Below, piece by piece: positions 40,194 through 49,436 of a stretch of DNA of 64,000 nucleotides. How positions within the stretch are numbered: the first letter of the stretch is position 1; the number at the start of each line of letters is the position of its first letter. A program made the position numbers and the translations under genes. The notes below the pieces were generated by a model. That model was given only the letters and a program-made list of their open reading frames with translations, was not told where the DNA came from and ran no database searches. The stretch comes from Nocardia panacis. GTDB taxonomy: Bacteria; Actinomycetota; Actinomycetes; Mycobacteriales; Mycobacteriaceae. The stretch is taken from positions 372,001 through 436,000 of the forward strand of contig NZ_QZFU01000019.1 of NCBI RefSeq assembly GCF_003598715.1, read 5' to 3'.

Positions 40194-41753
40194 CTACTTC
40201 CCGACCGCGAGCCGACTCAGGTCGAACCGGTTGCTGGTTTCGGCGTGCGGCACCCCGTACACCCCGGCGCGCACCACGGTGTTGGTCCGCATCAGGAACA
40301 GCCAGTCGGCCGCCGCGTCCTCGGACAGTCGCCGGGCGAGCTGCTTCAGCAGCGCGTCGCGGTCGGCGTCGCTCGCGGCCCGGCGCGCCTCGGTATACCA
40401 CCCTCGGACCTGCGGGGCGTCGTAGCCGAAGTAGTAGCCCGGTTTGGTGTAGGTGTCCAGGTCGCGGGCCTCGGCGTGATCGACCAGGCTGAGCTGGAAG
40501 TCCCGGTCGGTGAACACCTTCGACAGCCAGGCCGGGAATTCCAGCTGCCGCACCGTGAGTTCCACGCCGACCTGCTTGAGATCGGAGACCAGCACATCGG
40601 TGATACCGACGGGATAGATGTTCGGCACATCCAGGGTCAGCTTCAGTCCGGTGCCGAATCCGGCTGCGGCCAACAGCTTTCTGGCGGATTCCGGATCGTA
40701 GGAGTCGATACCGGTCAGATCCTCGTACCACGGGTCCTGCGGTGCGACGGCGCTGCCGATCGCCGCGGCCGATCCATAGGCCTTGATCACCGCCTGCTTG
40801 TCGATGGCCTTTCGAATGGCGTGCCGCACATCGGGATTGGTGAAGGGTGCGCGGGTTCCATTGAAGGCGAGGGTGAATTTGTCGGTGGTGGTGCCGCGCA
40901 GCACGGTGAACTTGTCGGTGCCCAGGAAGGGTTGCAACAGTGTGGCATCGGCCGAGACCTGGATATCGGTCTGCCCTGTGAGCTGGGCATTGTTGGCCGA
41001 GTTCGGCTCCTTGATGTAGTGGAAGACCACCTTGGCGACCTTCGGTTTCACACCCCAGTAGTCGGCGCGACGGGTCAGGGTGATCGATGCGCCGCGATTC
41101 CACTGGGTCAGCGCGAACGGACCGGAGCCGTTCTCCGCGCCGTCGAGTCCGGCGAAATCGGTGCCGCGCTTGTAGACGATGCCGCCGCGCTGGGTGAGCT
41201 GCCACAGCAGCAGCGTGTCGCGCTCCTTCAGGGTGATGCGGACGGTAGCCGGATCGGGTGCGGATACCTCGGCCACCGACGAGAATCCCTCGGCCTTCAC
41301 GGATTTGGACGCGCCGAGCTGCTGGCGCAGCGACCAGACCGCGTCCTCGGCGGTCAGGGGCGAGCCGTCGTGGAAGCGTGCGTTCGGCGCCAGGTGGAAG
41401 GTGTAGGTCAACCCGTCCGGCGACTGCTCCCAGGCGGTGGCCAACGCGGGCACGATTCGGTCGCCCGCCTCGGTATCGAGGGTCACCAACCCCTGATACA
41501 CGTTGTCCAGCAGGAGTTGATCGAGTGCGGTGCCCGCGGTGGTGAAGGTATTGAGGCTGGTCGGCTCCAGGGTCAGGCGCACGTTGACGGTGGCGTCGGT
41601 GTTCAACCTGTCCTCGGGCGGGGTGGCCTGCTGCGTCGTCTGAATGCCTTCCGACGCGGTGGGTTCCGCGCCCGTGCCGCAGGCGGCGGCGGACAGCAAG
41701 GCGAGCGCGCCGAGCGCGGCGGCGATCCGCCGTGTCGAATTCGGGAATAACAC
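40194..41753 (-). CDS. ABC transporter substrate-binding lipoprotein (SBP_bac_5)
   Basis: A 519-residue extracellular solute-binding family 5 protein from a GTG start, with lipobox AAAC (C25). Family motifs are DNVYQGLVTLDTEAGD, TYTFHLAPNARFHDGSPLTAEDAVWSL, GSGPFALTQWNRGASITLTR and APFTNPDVRHAIRKAIDK. These proteins bind peptides, nickel chelates, glycosides or opines. The ligand is not predictable; neighbouring MetY and oxygenase genes suggest a sulfur-bearing amino acid or peptide-like compound. Confidence 0.93.
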   Translation of the reverse strand: MLFPNSTRRIAAALGALALLSAAACGTGAEPTASEGIQTTQQATPPEDRLNTDATVNVRLTLEPTSLNTFTTAGTALDQLLLDNVYQGLVTLDTEAGDRIVPALATAWEQSPDGLTYTFHLAPNARFHDGSPLTAEDAVWSLRQQLGASKSVKAEGFSSVAEVSAPDPATVRITLKERDTLLLWQLTQRGGIVYKRGTDFAGLDGAENGSGPFALTQWNRGASITLTRRADYWGVKPKVAKVVFHYIKEPNSANNAQLTGQTDIQVSADATLLQPFLGTDKFTVLRGTTTDKFTLAFNGTRAPFTNPDVRHAIRKAIDKQAVIKAYGSAAAIGSAVAPQDPWYEDLTGIDSYDPESARKLLAAAGFGTGLKLTLDVPNIYPVGITDVLVSDLKQVGVELTVRQLEFPAWLSKVFTDRDFQLSLVDHAEARDLDTYTKPGYYFGYDAPQVRGWYTEARRAASDADRDALLKQLARRLSEDAAADWLFLMRTNTVVRAGVYGVPHAETSNRFDLSRLAVGK

Positions 41754-41769
41754 CCTGGGTCCTTCTGAT

Positions 41770-42567
41770 CTAGATGTGCCGGGCGCAGAATTCGACGACT
41801 ACGCGGTAGACGTCTTCGCGATCGAGCTCATTGAGAATGTTGTGTCTGTCGTCGGGGAAAATGGCGGCACTGGCCTGCGGCAGCAGCTCCAGCGCGCGCC
41901 GCACCCCTGCCACCGGGGCCATATCGTCCTGTTCGCCGTGCACGAAAAGCACTGGAAGCTCCAGCTTTTCCACCGCGGCGGCCTGGCGCGGCACCACGGT
42001 CACCAGCGCGGCGAGTGTTTCGCGGCGCAGCCCGCCCTGCCAGGTCAGCGGGTCATCACGCAACTGCTGGGCGTAGCCCTCGTGCCTGGTCAGCTCGCCC
42101 GGATCGCGGCGCAGCTCCCAGGGATCCACGCCACTGGCGAGCAGTTCGCCCAGGAAGTTCGGCGCGTCCGGTGCGGGGACGACGGCAGAGCCCGCCAGCA
42201 CCAGAGCCGTCGCGGGAATTCCGCGTTCGGCCACCAGCAGCACGGCCAGCAGGGAGCCCAGCGAATGTCCGATCACCAGTAGCGGCGGCTCGGGATGCGC
42301 GGCCCTGGCCAGCTCCACCAATGTCGCGGCATCCTCGACCATGGCGTCGACCGAGGAGATGAGCACGCGTTCGCCTGCGCTGCGGCCGTGGCCCGCGTGG
42401 TCGTTGGCCCACACCGCGATCCCGGCCGCGTTGAGCGCCGCGACGAAAGGCGCGTAGCTGCCGATATGTTCGCCGAGTCCGTGCAGGAAGACCACCAGCG
42501 CCCGCGGATTCGGCGGCGACCAGTGCCCGTAGTGGATCGGACCCGCGACGCCGGAGAATTCAGCCAT
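41770..42567 (-). CDS. Alpha/beta-hydrolase, monoacylglycerol-lipase-like
   Basis: A 265-residue serine hydrolase (Hydrolase_4 type): FLHGLGEHIGSYAPFVAALN, ANDHAGHGRSAGER, nucleophile GHSLGS, Asp in VHGEQDDMAPVAG and His in DDRHNILNELDRED. The closest general pattern is bacterial monoacylglycerol lipase. Its start lies inside the MetY stop region (8-bp overlap) and its stop 16 bp before the binding protein, so it is part of the operon and may hydrolyse an imported ester or the acetyl/acyl homoserine side product. Confidence 0.88.
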   Translation of the reverse strand: MAEFSGVAGPIHYGHWSPPNPRALVVFLHGLGEHIGSYAPFVAALNAAGIAVWANDHAGHGRSAGERVLISSVDAMVEDAATLVELARAAHPEPPLLVIGHSLGSLLAVLLVAERGIPATALVLAGSAVVPAPDAPNFLGELLASGVDPWELRRDPGELTRHEGYAQQLRDDPLTWQGGLRRETLAALVTVVPRQAAAVEKLELPVLFVHGEQDDMAPVAGVRRALELLPQASAAIFPDDRHNILNELDREDVYRVVVEFCARHI

Positions 42568-43846
42568 TGAGACCCGCCTCGAGATCGGCCAGCAGATCCG
42601 ACACCGATTCCAGACCCACCGACAGCCGCACCAAACCCGGTGTGACACCGCTGTCGGACTGTTGGCGTTCGTCGAGTTGGGCGTGGGTGGTCGAGGCCGG
42701 GTGGATCACCAGACTGCGCACATCGCCGATATTGGCCAGGTGGCTGAACAATTCGAGCCGTTGCACCAGTTTTCGCCCGGCCTCGTAGCCGCCGTGCAGC
42801 TCGAAGGACAGCACACCGCCGACACCGCGCGGCAGGTACCGTTCGGCCGCGGCGTGCCACGGGCTTTCGGGCAGTGCCGCGTAGTGCACCCGCGCCACCT
42901 CCGGTCGCGCCGCCAACCATTCGGCGATGGTCCGCGCGTTCTCGACATGGCGTTCGACGCGCACCGACAGCGTCTCCAGCCCGTGCAGCAGCAGGAAGCT
43001 GTTGAACGGCGAGACGGCGGGGCCGAGGTCGCGCAGCAGTTTGGTGCGGAGCCGGACCGGGTAGGCGAGTTCGCCGAATTCCCTGGTGAATACGAGTCCG
43101 TGATAGCTGGGATCGGGTTCGTTGAATTGCGGCCAGCGCCGCGGGTCGGCGGCGAAATCGAAGCGCCCGCCCGCGATCACCGCGCCGCCGATGGCCGTGC
43201 CGTGGCCGGAGAGGAATTTCGTGGTGGAGTGCACCACCACGTCCGCGCCGTGCTCCAGTGGGCGCAGCAGGTAGGGTGTGGGCACCGTATTGTCCACCAC
43301 CAGTGGCACTTTCGCGGTGTGCGCCACCTCGGCGATCGCCGCGATATCGAGGACGTTGCCGAGCGGATTGCCGAGGGTCTCGGCGAACAGCGCCTTGGTG
43401 TTGGGCCGGATCGCCGCGCGCCACTGCGCCACGTCGTCGGGATCGCGCACGAAATCGACGGTGATACCCAGTTCGGCGAAGGTGTAGGCGAGCAGGTTGT
43501 AGGTGCCGCCGTACAGCGTGGACGCGGCCACGATATGGTCCCCGGCGCGGGCGAGGGTGAGCAGCGCCAGGGTGGCCGCCGCCTGACCGCTGGCCACCGC
43601 GACCGCCGCCACACCGCCCTCCAGTGCGGCCAATCGCTCCTCCGCCACCGCCGTGGTCGGGTTGGAGACCCGCGTGTAGACGTGGGATTCCAGATCCCGC
43701 AGCGCGAAGGCGTTCTCGGCGTGGGCCGTGTCGTCGAAAGTGTAGGAGGTGGTCTGGTAGATCGGGACGGCGCGCGATCTGGTCGCGCTGTCCGGGCGCG
43801 CGCCGCCGTGGATCTGTGTGGTCTCGAAACCCCAGTGCTCGCTCAC
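42560..43846 (-). CDS. metY: O-acetyl-L-homoserine sulfhydrylase (MetY type)
   Basis: A 428-residue PLP enzyme of the Cys/Met metabolism family, which joins O-acetylhomoserine with sulfide or a thiol. Motifs are [72 protein letters not shown] (PLP Lys K210) and [17 protein letters not shown]. Length and the ~55-residue insertion with PSYHGLVF match MetY rather than cystathionine gamma-synthase. The GTG start overlaps the oxygenase stop (GTGA). Being coupled to an oxygenase and importer, it may use a released sulfite/sulfide/thiol. Confidence 0.92.
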   Translation of the reverse strand: MSEHWGFETTQIHGGARPDSATRSRAVPIYQTTSYTFDDTAHAENAFALRDLESHVYTRVSNPTTAVAEERLAALEGGVAAVAVASGQAAATLALLTLARAGDHIVAASTLYGGTYNLLAYTFAELGITVDFVRDPDDVAQWRAAIRPNTKALFAETLGNPLGNVLDIAAIAEVAHTAKVPLVVDNTVPTPYLLRPLEHGADVVVHSTTKFLSGHGTAIGGAVIAGGRFDFAADPRRWPQFNEPDPSYHGLVFTREFGELAYPVRLRTKLLRDLGPAVSPFNSFLLLHGLETLSVRVERHVENARTIAEWLAARPEVARVHYAALPESPWHAAAERYLPRGVGGVLSFELHGGYEAGRKLVQRLELFSHLANIGDVRSLVIHPASTTHAQLDERQQSDSGVTPGLVRLSVGLESVSDLLADLEAGLNG

Positions 43847-44853
43847 GACCGCGCCTCCAACACATCGGACCAGTACTTGTCGGCGACCTTCGGATGCGAA
43901 CGCAACCAGCCGACGACCGCGTTCTCGCCGTATTGCGCCAGCAGCGGATTGTCGGCCTCGTGGCTGACTCCGCGCGCCTTGGCCGCCAGATCTGCGGGCA
44001 GCGTGAGGGGTTCGACCACCGCGTCGAGCCGCGGGCCGAGGAAGAACGGCACCGAGTATCGGTCCACTCCTGCGGGCGGACTCACCACCCGATGTTTGGT
44101 GGCGACCAGGTAGCCGCCGGTGGCGATCTCCAGCATCTCGCCGATATTGAAGACGAAGCTGCCCGGTATCGGTGTCACATCGATCCAGCCGTCGGGACCG
44201 TCGACCTGGAGTCCGCCGACCGTGTCCTGTTGCAGCAGTGCCAAGTAGCCGTAATCCTTGTGCGCGCCGACCCCCTGATCCGAGTCCTCGGTGTCCCGGC
44301 CCGGATAGTGGATGATCTTCACGTGGGTGGACGCCTCCTCGTCGAACCAGGCGTCGAAGTAGCCCTCTTCTTGACCGAGGGCGGCGGCCAAGGCGCGCAG
44401 CACCTCTCGACTGACCCGCAGTGCGTGCGCCTGCCAGGCCAGCGTCACCTCGCGCAGGTCGGGCAGCGCCGTCGGCCACTGATTCGGGCCGATCAACCTG
44501 CGCCACACCGGATCCCCCGGTGCGCTCGGCACGGCCGCCCGCTCGGGGCCGATATCGATCTGCTCGCGCCGGTCCGGTGCGCCCGCGGTGTATTCGTGCC
44601 CGGTGGACGTATAGCCGCGGAACTGGGGCGAATTGATGTTCTCGATCTCGAGTCTCGACGCGAGTGGCAGCGCGAAGAAGCGCCGCGCCACCTCGAAGAT
44701 CCCGGCGGTCAACGGCTCGGGGACGCCGTGACCCACCACATAGAAGAATCCGATCTCGTGGGCGGCGTAACGCAATTCGTCCAGGAATTCGGCACGAACC
44801 GCGGCCGACCCACGCAATCGCGAGATATCGATTACCGGCAACTGAGCTGACAC
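43843..44853 (-). CDS. 2-oxoglutarate/Fe(II) oxygenase, isopenicillin-N-synthase-like family
   Basis: A 336-residue non-haem iron oxygenase. It opens LPVIDISRLRG and GFFYVVGHGVPE (DIOX_N) and has the iron facial triad H198-x-D200 in GAHKDYG and H254 in TKHRV, plus R265 in DRYSVPFFLGP for the 2-oxoglutarate carboxylate. The substrate is unknown. It is the first gene of the block, from a GTG start, followed by MetY with overlap; oxidative release of a sulfur group from an imported compound is a reasonable inference, but ring or side-chain hydroxylation is equally possible. Confidence 0.9.
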   Translation of the reverse strand: MSAQLPVIDISRLRGSAAVRAEFLDELRYAAHEIGFFYVVGHGVPEPLTAGIFEVARRFFALPLASRLEIENINSPQFRGYTSTGHEYTAGAPDRREQIDIGPERAAVPSAPGDPVWRRLIGPNQWPTALPDLREVTLAWQAHALRVSREVLRALAAALGQEEGYFDAWFDEEASTHVKIIHYPGRDTEDSDQGVGAHKDYGYLALLQQDTVGGLQVDGPDGWIDVTPIPGSFVFNIGEMLEIATGGYLVATKHRVVSPPAGVDRYSVPFFLGPRLDAVVEPLTLPADLAAKARGVSHEADNPLLAQYGENAVVGWLRSHPKVADKYWSDVLEARS

Positions 44854-44865
44854 CTGGGCATCGTA

Positions 44866-44901
44866 TGAATCAGGTGCCGGGGCGGTCTCCCGTTTGATTC
44901 A
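44866..44901. promoter_or_regulatory. Paired TGAWTCA elements upstream of the oxygenase-metY operon
   Basis: TGAATCA at 44866-44872 and TGATTCA at 44895-44901 are reverse complements of each other and each is followed by GG on the plus strand. They lie 13 to 48 nt before the GTG of the first operon gene, where a repressor or activator could act. Confidence 0.35.
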
Positions 44902-44957
44902 GGCAGATTTCAAGAGGTGGGGTGCGATTGGGAACCCTTCCCCTCGACAGCGAACGA

Positions 44958-44980
44958 CCCGGCGTGCGCAACACACCGGG
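44958..44980 (-). terminator. Hairpin downstream of the acyltransferase gene
   Basis: CCCGGCGTG (44958-44966) pairs with CACACCGGG (44972-44980) with one mismatch and a 5-nt loop, 22 bp after the acyltransferase stop on the minus strand. No T-run follows. Confidence 0.4.
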
Positions 44981-45002
44981 CCGCGAGGTAGTCGGCGGAA
45001 GT

Positions 45003-45980
45003 TCACTCGGCGTGCGAAACCGCCTGCGCACCGGTGCTTCGGTGGCGTCGTCCCGGCAACAACCTGCGGCGCGGCCTGCGGACGGCGGGTTCGGCGACAG
45101 CGGCGGTCTCGGGATCCTGTACACGAGTCGTGGTGGCTTCGATCCAGCCGTGGCCGTGGTGTAGTTCCGCGCCGCGCACGGCGCGTTCGCAGCGGCGGGC
45201 GAGTTCGCGGCGATCCTCGCCGGGCTCTTCGACCGGTTCGAGGGTGATCTCGACGGTCATCCCCCTGGTGGCCAGCACTCGGCGCGCCGAGCTCGCGAAG
45301 GTGTCGACACCCACGAATCCCGGTACCGTGCACTGGGTTTCCTCGCGATCGAGGTAGCGCAGCCGTACCGGCTGCACCGGGGCGCCCGCATCGATGGCGG
45401 ACTGGAACAGCGCGGGGCGCATGGTCCCGTACGCACGACCGCACCAGGTGGTGCCCTCGGGGAAGACCACGACGGAATCGCCCGACCGCAGGCGCTCGGC
45501 CAGCGCGCCGACCACCTCGGGCAGTTCGCGCAACCGCTCCCGCTCGATGGGGATCACCCGCATCAATCGAGCCAAGCCGCCCAGCAGCGGCCAGTCGATC
45601 ATGTCGGCGCGGGCCACGAATCCCACGGGCTGTACGGCGGCCAGCGCGACGATATCGGTCCAGCCGATATGTCCGGTCACCACCAGCGCGCCCGCACCAT
45701 AGCCGTCCTGTCCGTTGTCGATGATCCGCAGTCGTATTCCGAGGCAGCGCAGCAGCATTCGCGCATAGCGCCGCTGCACGCGCGAACGCGACCGCGCCGG
45801 GGTGCACACATGGACCACCGGGTAGCTGAACAGCACACCCGCGATTCCGGTGAGGCGCAACAGCATTCGCGCCCCAGAGACCTGATCGACGGATTCGATG
45901 CAGCCGGGTCCGCAGGGACTGGTCGGCATCCAGGCGTGGACCTGCGCGGCGGGGGGCGCGTCGAAGACCATCGGGCTCAC
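45003..45980 (-). CDS. Lysophospholipid acyltransferase (PlsC type, Rv3026c-like)
   Basis: A 325-residue acyltransferase. The HX4D motif is seen as GHIGWTDIVAL and the substrate motif as VVFPEGTTWCG; RADMIDWPLLGG and VIPIERERLRELPEV are also typical. A Cys-rich N-terminal segment and a basic C-terminal tail flank the domain. It starts with GTG overlapping the preceding gene by GTGA, and pairs with an N-acyltransferase-like protein, the same arrangement as olsB-olsA for ornithine lipids. Lysophosphatidate or lyso-ornithine lipid are candidate acceptors. Confidence 0.85.
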   Translation of the reverse strand: MSPMVFDAPPAAQVHAWMPTSPCGPGCIESVDQVSGARMLLRLTGIAGVLFSYPVVHVCTPARSRSRVQRRYARMLLRCLGIRLRIIDNGQDGYGAGALVVTGHIGWTDIVALAAVQPVGFVARADMIDWPLLGGLARLMRVIPIERERLRELPEVVGALAERLRSGDSVVVFPEGTTWCGRAYGTMRPALFQSAIDAGAPVQPVRLRYLDREETQCTVPGFVGVDTFASSARRVLATRGMTVEITLEPVEEPGEDRRELARRCERAVRGAELHHGHGWIEATTTRVQDPETAAVAEPAVRRPRRRLLPGRRHRSTGAQAVSHAE

Positions 45981-46801
45981 CGCCCGTCGAATCCGGCGGC
46001 GGCGCCCTGTAACCGCTGCAGGTACCGGCGGTTGATGGTGTCCAGGCCGAGCAGCACCACGAAGTCGGCGACGCCGAAGTCCGGATCGTGTGCGGGTTCA
46101 CCGCAGATCTCGGCGCCGAGGCGCAGGTAGCCACGCAGTAGCGGAGGCAGTTTGGGTCGCGCGGGGGCGGGCAGTTCGTCCAGGGTTCGTCCGTCGACCA
46201 CGACCGGATTCAGCGGGCGCACCCGGCGCTCGGGATCGCAGCCGTGGCGGCCGAGCAGCAGATCGCGCACACCGCGCACGTTCACGCCGGGCGCGTCCGC
46301 CGCGGTGTCGCGCATCGGGACCGACACGCAGCCCATCACCCAGTCGTATCCGGTCAACTGGATGTAGTGCAGGATGCCCGCCCACATCAGGGTCACCACC
46401 GAACCATTGCGATGATCGGGCAGCACGCAGGCGCGACCCATCTCCACGATCCGCTGACCGACCGGATCCAGTTGGCTCAGATCGAATTCCGTCGCCGTGT
46501 AGTACCCGCCCGCCGCGTCGAGCCGGTCCGGCGGCAGCATCCGGTAGCAGCCGACGAACTCCTCGGTGCGGTCGTCGCGCACCAGCAGGTGGTCGCAATG
46601 CTCGTCGAAGCGGTCGGCGTCGAGTCCGCTGCCGTCGTCCGGGATGCGGAAGCCCGGCTCGTTGGCGAAGACGTGGTAGCGCAGCCGCTGGGCCGCCGCG
46701 CGGTGCTCGGCGTCGGAGGACACGACCAGTGAGTACCGAGACCGTTCCACCCCGGTGTCCGTCGGTCGAGCCGGGGCCGTCAACACGGACGTAATAGTCA
46801 T
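45977..46801 (-). CDS. OlsB-like GNAT N-acyltransferase (Rv3027c-like)
   Basis: A 274-residue protein of the hemolysin/OlsB acyltransferase type: YSLVVSSDAEHRAAAQRLRY, RYHVFANEPGF, DEHCDHLLVRDDRT, EMGRACVLPDHRNGSVV and YDWVMGCVSVPM. Family members move a 3-hydroxyacyl group from acyl-ACP to ornithine. Coupled to the PlsC-type gene by GTGA overlap, it may make an aminolipid, though ornithine lipid in this group is not certain. Confidence 0.82.
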   Translation of the reverse strand: MTITSVLTAPARPTDTGVERSRYSLVVSSDAEHRAAAQRLRYHVFANEPGFRIPDDGSGLDADRFDEHCDHLLVRDDRTEEFVGCYRMLPPDRLDAAGGYYTATEFDLSQLDPVGQRIVEMGRACVLPDHRNGSVVTLMWAGILHYIQLTGYDWVMGCVSVPMRDTAADAPGVNVRGVRDLLLGRHGCDPERRVRPLNPVVVDGRTLDELPAPARPKLPPLLRGYLRLGAEICGEPAHDPDFGVADFVVLLGLDTINRRYLQRLQGAAAGFDGR

Positions 46802-47169
46802 ATTCGTGATGAGACCGGTTCGACACTGCGTTGGGGCGACTTCGGAGTGTCAGCCCGATGCCGCTTCGGTGAACGAGATGACGGTCACACCGGCCGTTCA
46901 CCGACCGGACGCGCCTCGTTTTCGTTTCCAGCGCCCTACCAGCGCATTTCGCTTGCCGGACGGTTCCGCGCCGGTAGTGAGCCACATTCGAGGCCCCTGC
47001 GCCCGCCCGCCGCCGGCCCGGCAAACCCGGCGTCAACCGCGAGCACAGCCGACCAGACCGGACTGTGCCGCACCCGATCTTCTGACAACCCGGATAGACA
47101 CCCGATCCCGGCCCGATACCGAGGCGACGGAGCCCTCACGCAATCCGCCGACCCGGTATCGCGCCCGGA
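46802..47169. other. Intergenic region of 368 bp between OlsB-like and NDH-2 genes
   Basis: No frame here has convincing coding character on either strand. It should hold the promoter of the OlsB-like/PlsC pair and the end of the NDH-2 transcript. The only structure seen is the inverted repeat at 46867-46903. Confidence 0.6.
46867..46903. promoter_or_regulatory. Inverted repeat upstream of the OlsB-like gene
   Basis: CGGTGAAC (46867-46874) and GTTCACCG (46896-46903) are perfect 8-bp inverted repeats 21 nt apart, 66 to 102 nt before the OlsB-like start. It could be an operator or an RNA hairpin. Confidence 0.3.
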
Positions 47170-48462
47170 TCAAGCGGCGCGCCGCTCGGGCAATTCGAGC
47201 ACCTTGGCCTCGCGCTCGGCCTCGGCGAATCCGGGTCGCCCGGTGCCGATGAACGCGACCAGCCACGAAAGCACCGCCGCGAACCGGTTGCGGAAGCCCA
47301 CCAGGTAGAACAGGTGCACCGCGAGCCACACGAACCAGGCCAGGAAGCCTTTGAAGGTGATCCGGTCGTTGATCTTGGTGACCGCGCTGAACCGACTGAT
47401 CACCGCCATCGAACCCTTGTCCCAGTAGGTGAACGGGGTGCCGGGCTGCTTCTTGCGGCGGATGATGTCGGCGGCGTGCCTGCCCTCCTGCATGGCCACC
47501 GGCGACTGGCCCGGATAGCCGTTGAGCGAGGTCATATCGCCGATGGCGTAGATATCGGCGTGCCCACCGACGGTGAGGTCCTGGTTGATGAGCAGTCGCC
47601 CGGCCCGGTCGGTCGGCGCGCCGGTGGCCTCGGCCAGCACCTCGGCGAATCCGCCCGCCTGGACGCCCGCCGACCACACCACGGTCTCGGCGGCGATGCG
47701 GCGCTGCTCGCCCGCCTTGTCCTTGACGGTGACCCAGCCGGTCTCGATATCGGTGACGAAGGTGCCGACCAGCACCTCGACGCCGCCGCGGGTCAACGAC
47801 TGCTTCGCGTATTCCGAGAGTCCGCCGCCGAACGGGGGCAGCACCTCGCCTGCGCCCTCGACCAGGGTCACCGAGATCTCCTGGTGGTAGTGCCTGCGCG
47901 CGAGTTCCTTCAACTGGCCCGCGACCTCCACGCCGGTCGCGCCCGCACCGACCACCACGAAGCTCAGCAGGCTCGCCGCGGTCTGCGCATCGGCGCCCTT
48001 GGCCTCGGCGAAGACGCGCTCGATCTGCGCGCGCAGCAGTTTGGCGTCGTCGATCGTCTTGAGCGAGTACGTCTTCTCCGCGAAGTCGTCGCGGCCGAAG
48101 TACGACTGGCTCGCGCCGGTGGCCGCGATCAGCGAGCCGTAGCGGATGCGACGCTTCCCCTCGGCAGTCTCGTAGGTCAGCACCGCGCCCGCGGCGTCGA
48201 TCGCGGTGACCCGCCCGAGGCGCACATCGGCCTCGCGATGCCTGCGCAGCACGGTCGCGATGGGCGGGGCGATCTCCCCCGAGGCCAGCACACCGGTCGC
48301 TACCTGGTACAACAGCGGCTGGAAGAGATGCTCGGGCGTGCTGGAGATCAGCACATGGTGGATACCCGATTTGGCCAATTGCTTGGCCGCGGCGAGTCCA
48401 CCGAAGCCCGACCCGACGATTACGACCTCCGCGGTTTCGATCCCCGCGTCCTCGAACTGCAT
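47170..48462 (-). CDS. ndh: Type II NADH dehydrogenase (NDH-2)
   Basis: A 430-residue single-subunit, non-proton-pumping NADH:quinone oxidoreductase. FAD motif VVIVGSGFGGLAAAKQLAK, NADH motif VVVGAGATGVEVAGQL, and IYAIGDMTS for the second FAD contact are clear. The C-terminal part FLAWFVWLAVHLFYLVGF forms the membrane anchor and quinone site. Start at 48462 has AAGGAGG 6 nt upstream. It is divergent from a LysR regulator by 112 bp, which may control it. Confidence 0.94.
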   Translation of the reverse strand: MQFEDAGIETAEVVIVGSGFGGLAAAKQLAKSGIHHVLISSTPEHLFQPLLYQVATGVLASGEIAPPIATVLRRHREADVRLGRVTAIDAAGAVLTYETAEGKRRIRYGSLIAATGASQSYFGRDDFAEKTYSLKTIDDAKLLRAQIERVFAEAKGADAQTAASLLSFVVVGAGATGVEVAGQLKELARRHYHQEISVTLVEGAGEVLPPFGGGLSEYAKQSLTRGGVEVLVGTFVTDIETGWVTVKDKAGEQRRIAAETVVWSAGVQAGGFAEVLAEATGAPTDRAGRLLINQDLTVGGHADIYAIGDMTSLNGYPGQSPVAMQEGRHAADIIRRKKQPGTPFTYWDKGSMAVISRFSAVTKINDRITFKGFLAWFVWLAVHLFYLVGFRNRFAAVLSWLVAFIGTGRPGFAEAEREAKVLELPERRAA

Positions 48463-48574
48463 GACAGCCTCCTTCACTCATTACCAACCGTCATTTTGAA
48501 CGCGGATGTTCCAGGGGATAGAGACCATAATGGAGATGACTCTTATCTGGATCTGTCATGAATGGGAGGCGATG

Positions 48575-49429
48575 ATGGAACTTCGCCAGCTCACCTACTT
48601 CGTCGCGGTGTGCGAGGAGCTCAGCTTCAGCGGTGCCGCGGCGCGGTGTTTTATCTCACAGTCGGCGATCAGTCACCAGATCTCCCGGCTGGAACGCGAT
48701 CTCGGGGCGCAACTGTTCGAGCGGTCGACCCGCTCGGTGGTGCCCACGGACGCGACCACGCGGCTACTTCCCCTCGCGAAACAGATGCTCAGCCTCGAGT
48801 CGGCCATCCGGGCGGCGGTGCGCAGTTCCGGACCGCGAGTTCGGTTGGCGGCCAACATGTCCTTCGCGACCCGCTCGCTGTCGGCCATCGCCAGCACCCG
48901 CGCCACCCACTCGGGCGCGGAGATCGAATTCGTCATCAAACCGTTCCGGCAGCGCATCGCGGCGGTCGCCGACGGCGACTGCGATCTGGCGCTGATCCGG
49001 GGCAGCGTCGATCAGCCGGGGCTCGCCGTCGAACAGCTGTGGGTGGAGGATCTGGTCATCGCCGCCTCGCCCGGACATCCGCTGGCCACTCGCGACCACG
49101 TCAGCCTCGCCGAGTTGAGCCGCTACCCGCTGCTGCTGCCGCCGGAACAGGAGCAGGTGCTGCTGCACACCATCATTCGCCAGCACTTTGCCGAGCAGGC
49201 CAGCGGACCGACCTACGGCCCGCCCATCCCGCCGGACCACACCGCCTCGCTCGAGCTCATCAACCGGCCCGATGCCTGGACGGTGCTCTATGCCGAGAGT
49301 TCCACCGAGGGGTTGGTGGTGCTGCGTCCGGCCGATGACCGTCTGCGGATCCCGGTTTCGGCGGTGTTGCGCGCCGATGCGCGCCGCTCACCCATTCTGG
49401 AGACGCTGCTGAATACCTTGCATCGCTGA
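48575..49429 (+). CDS. LysR family transcriptional regulator
   Basis: A 284-residue LysR protein: winged HTH MELRQLTYFVAVCEELSFSG, ISQSAISHQISRLERDLGAQLFER, and a substrate-binding region with RLAANMSFATRSLSAIAS, ALIRGSVDQPGLAVEQL and SPGHPLATRD. GGGAGG lies 5 nt before the ATG at 48575; an adjacent ATG at 48572 is less well spaced. LysR proteins often regulate the divergent neighbour, here NDH-2. The inducer is unknown. Confidence 0.9.
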   Translation: MELRQLTYFVAVCEELSFSGAAARCFISQSAISHQISRLERDLGAQLFERSTRSVVPTDATTRLLPLAKQMLSLESAIRAAVRSSGPRVRLAANMSFATRSLSAIASTRATHSGAEIEFVIKPFRQRIAAVADGDCDLALIRGSVDQPGLAVEQLWVEDLVIAASPGHPLATRDHVSLAELSRYPLLLPPEQEQVLLHTIIRQHFAEQASGPTYGPPIPPDHTASLELINRPDAWTVLYAESSTEGLVVLRPADDRLRIPVSAVLRADARRSPILETLLNTLHR

Positions 49430-49436
49430 AATGCCA

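Noticed and set aside
46936-47139. 67-codon frame in the 368-bp gap
   Set aside because: Arg/Pro/Ser composition without family motif or ribosome-binding site; most likely noise.
47033-48487. 484-codon minus-strand frame overlapping NDH-2 in another frame
   Set aside because: Arg/Gly-rich out-of-frame reading of ndh without FAD or NADH motifs.
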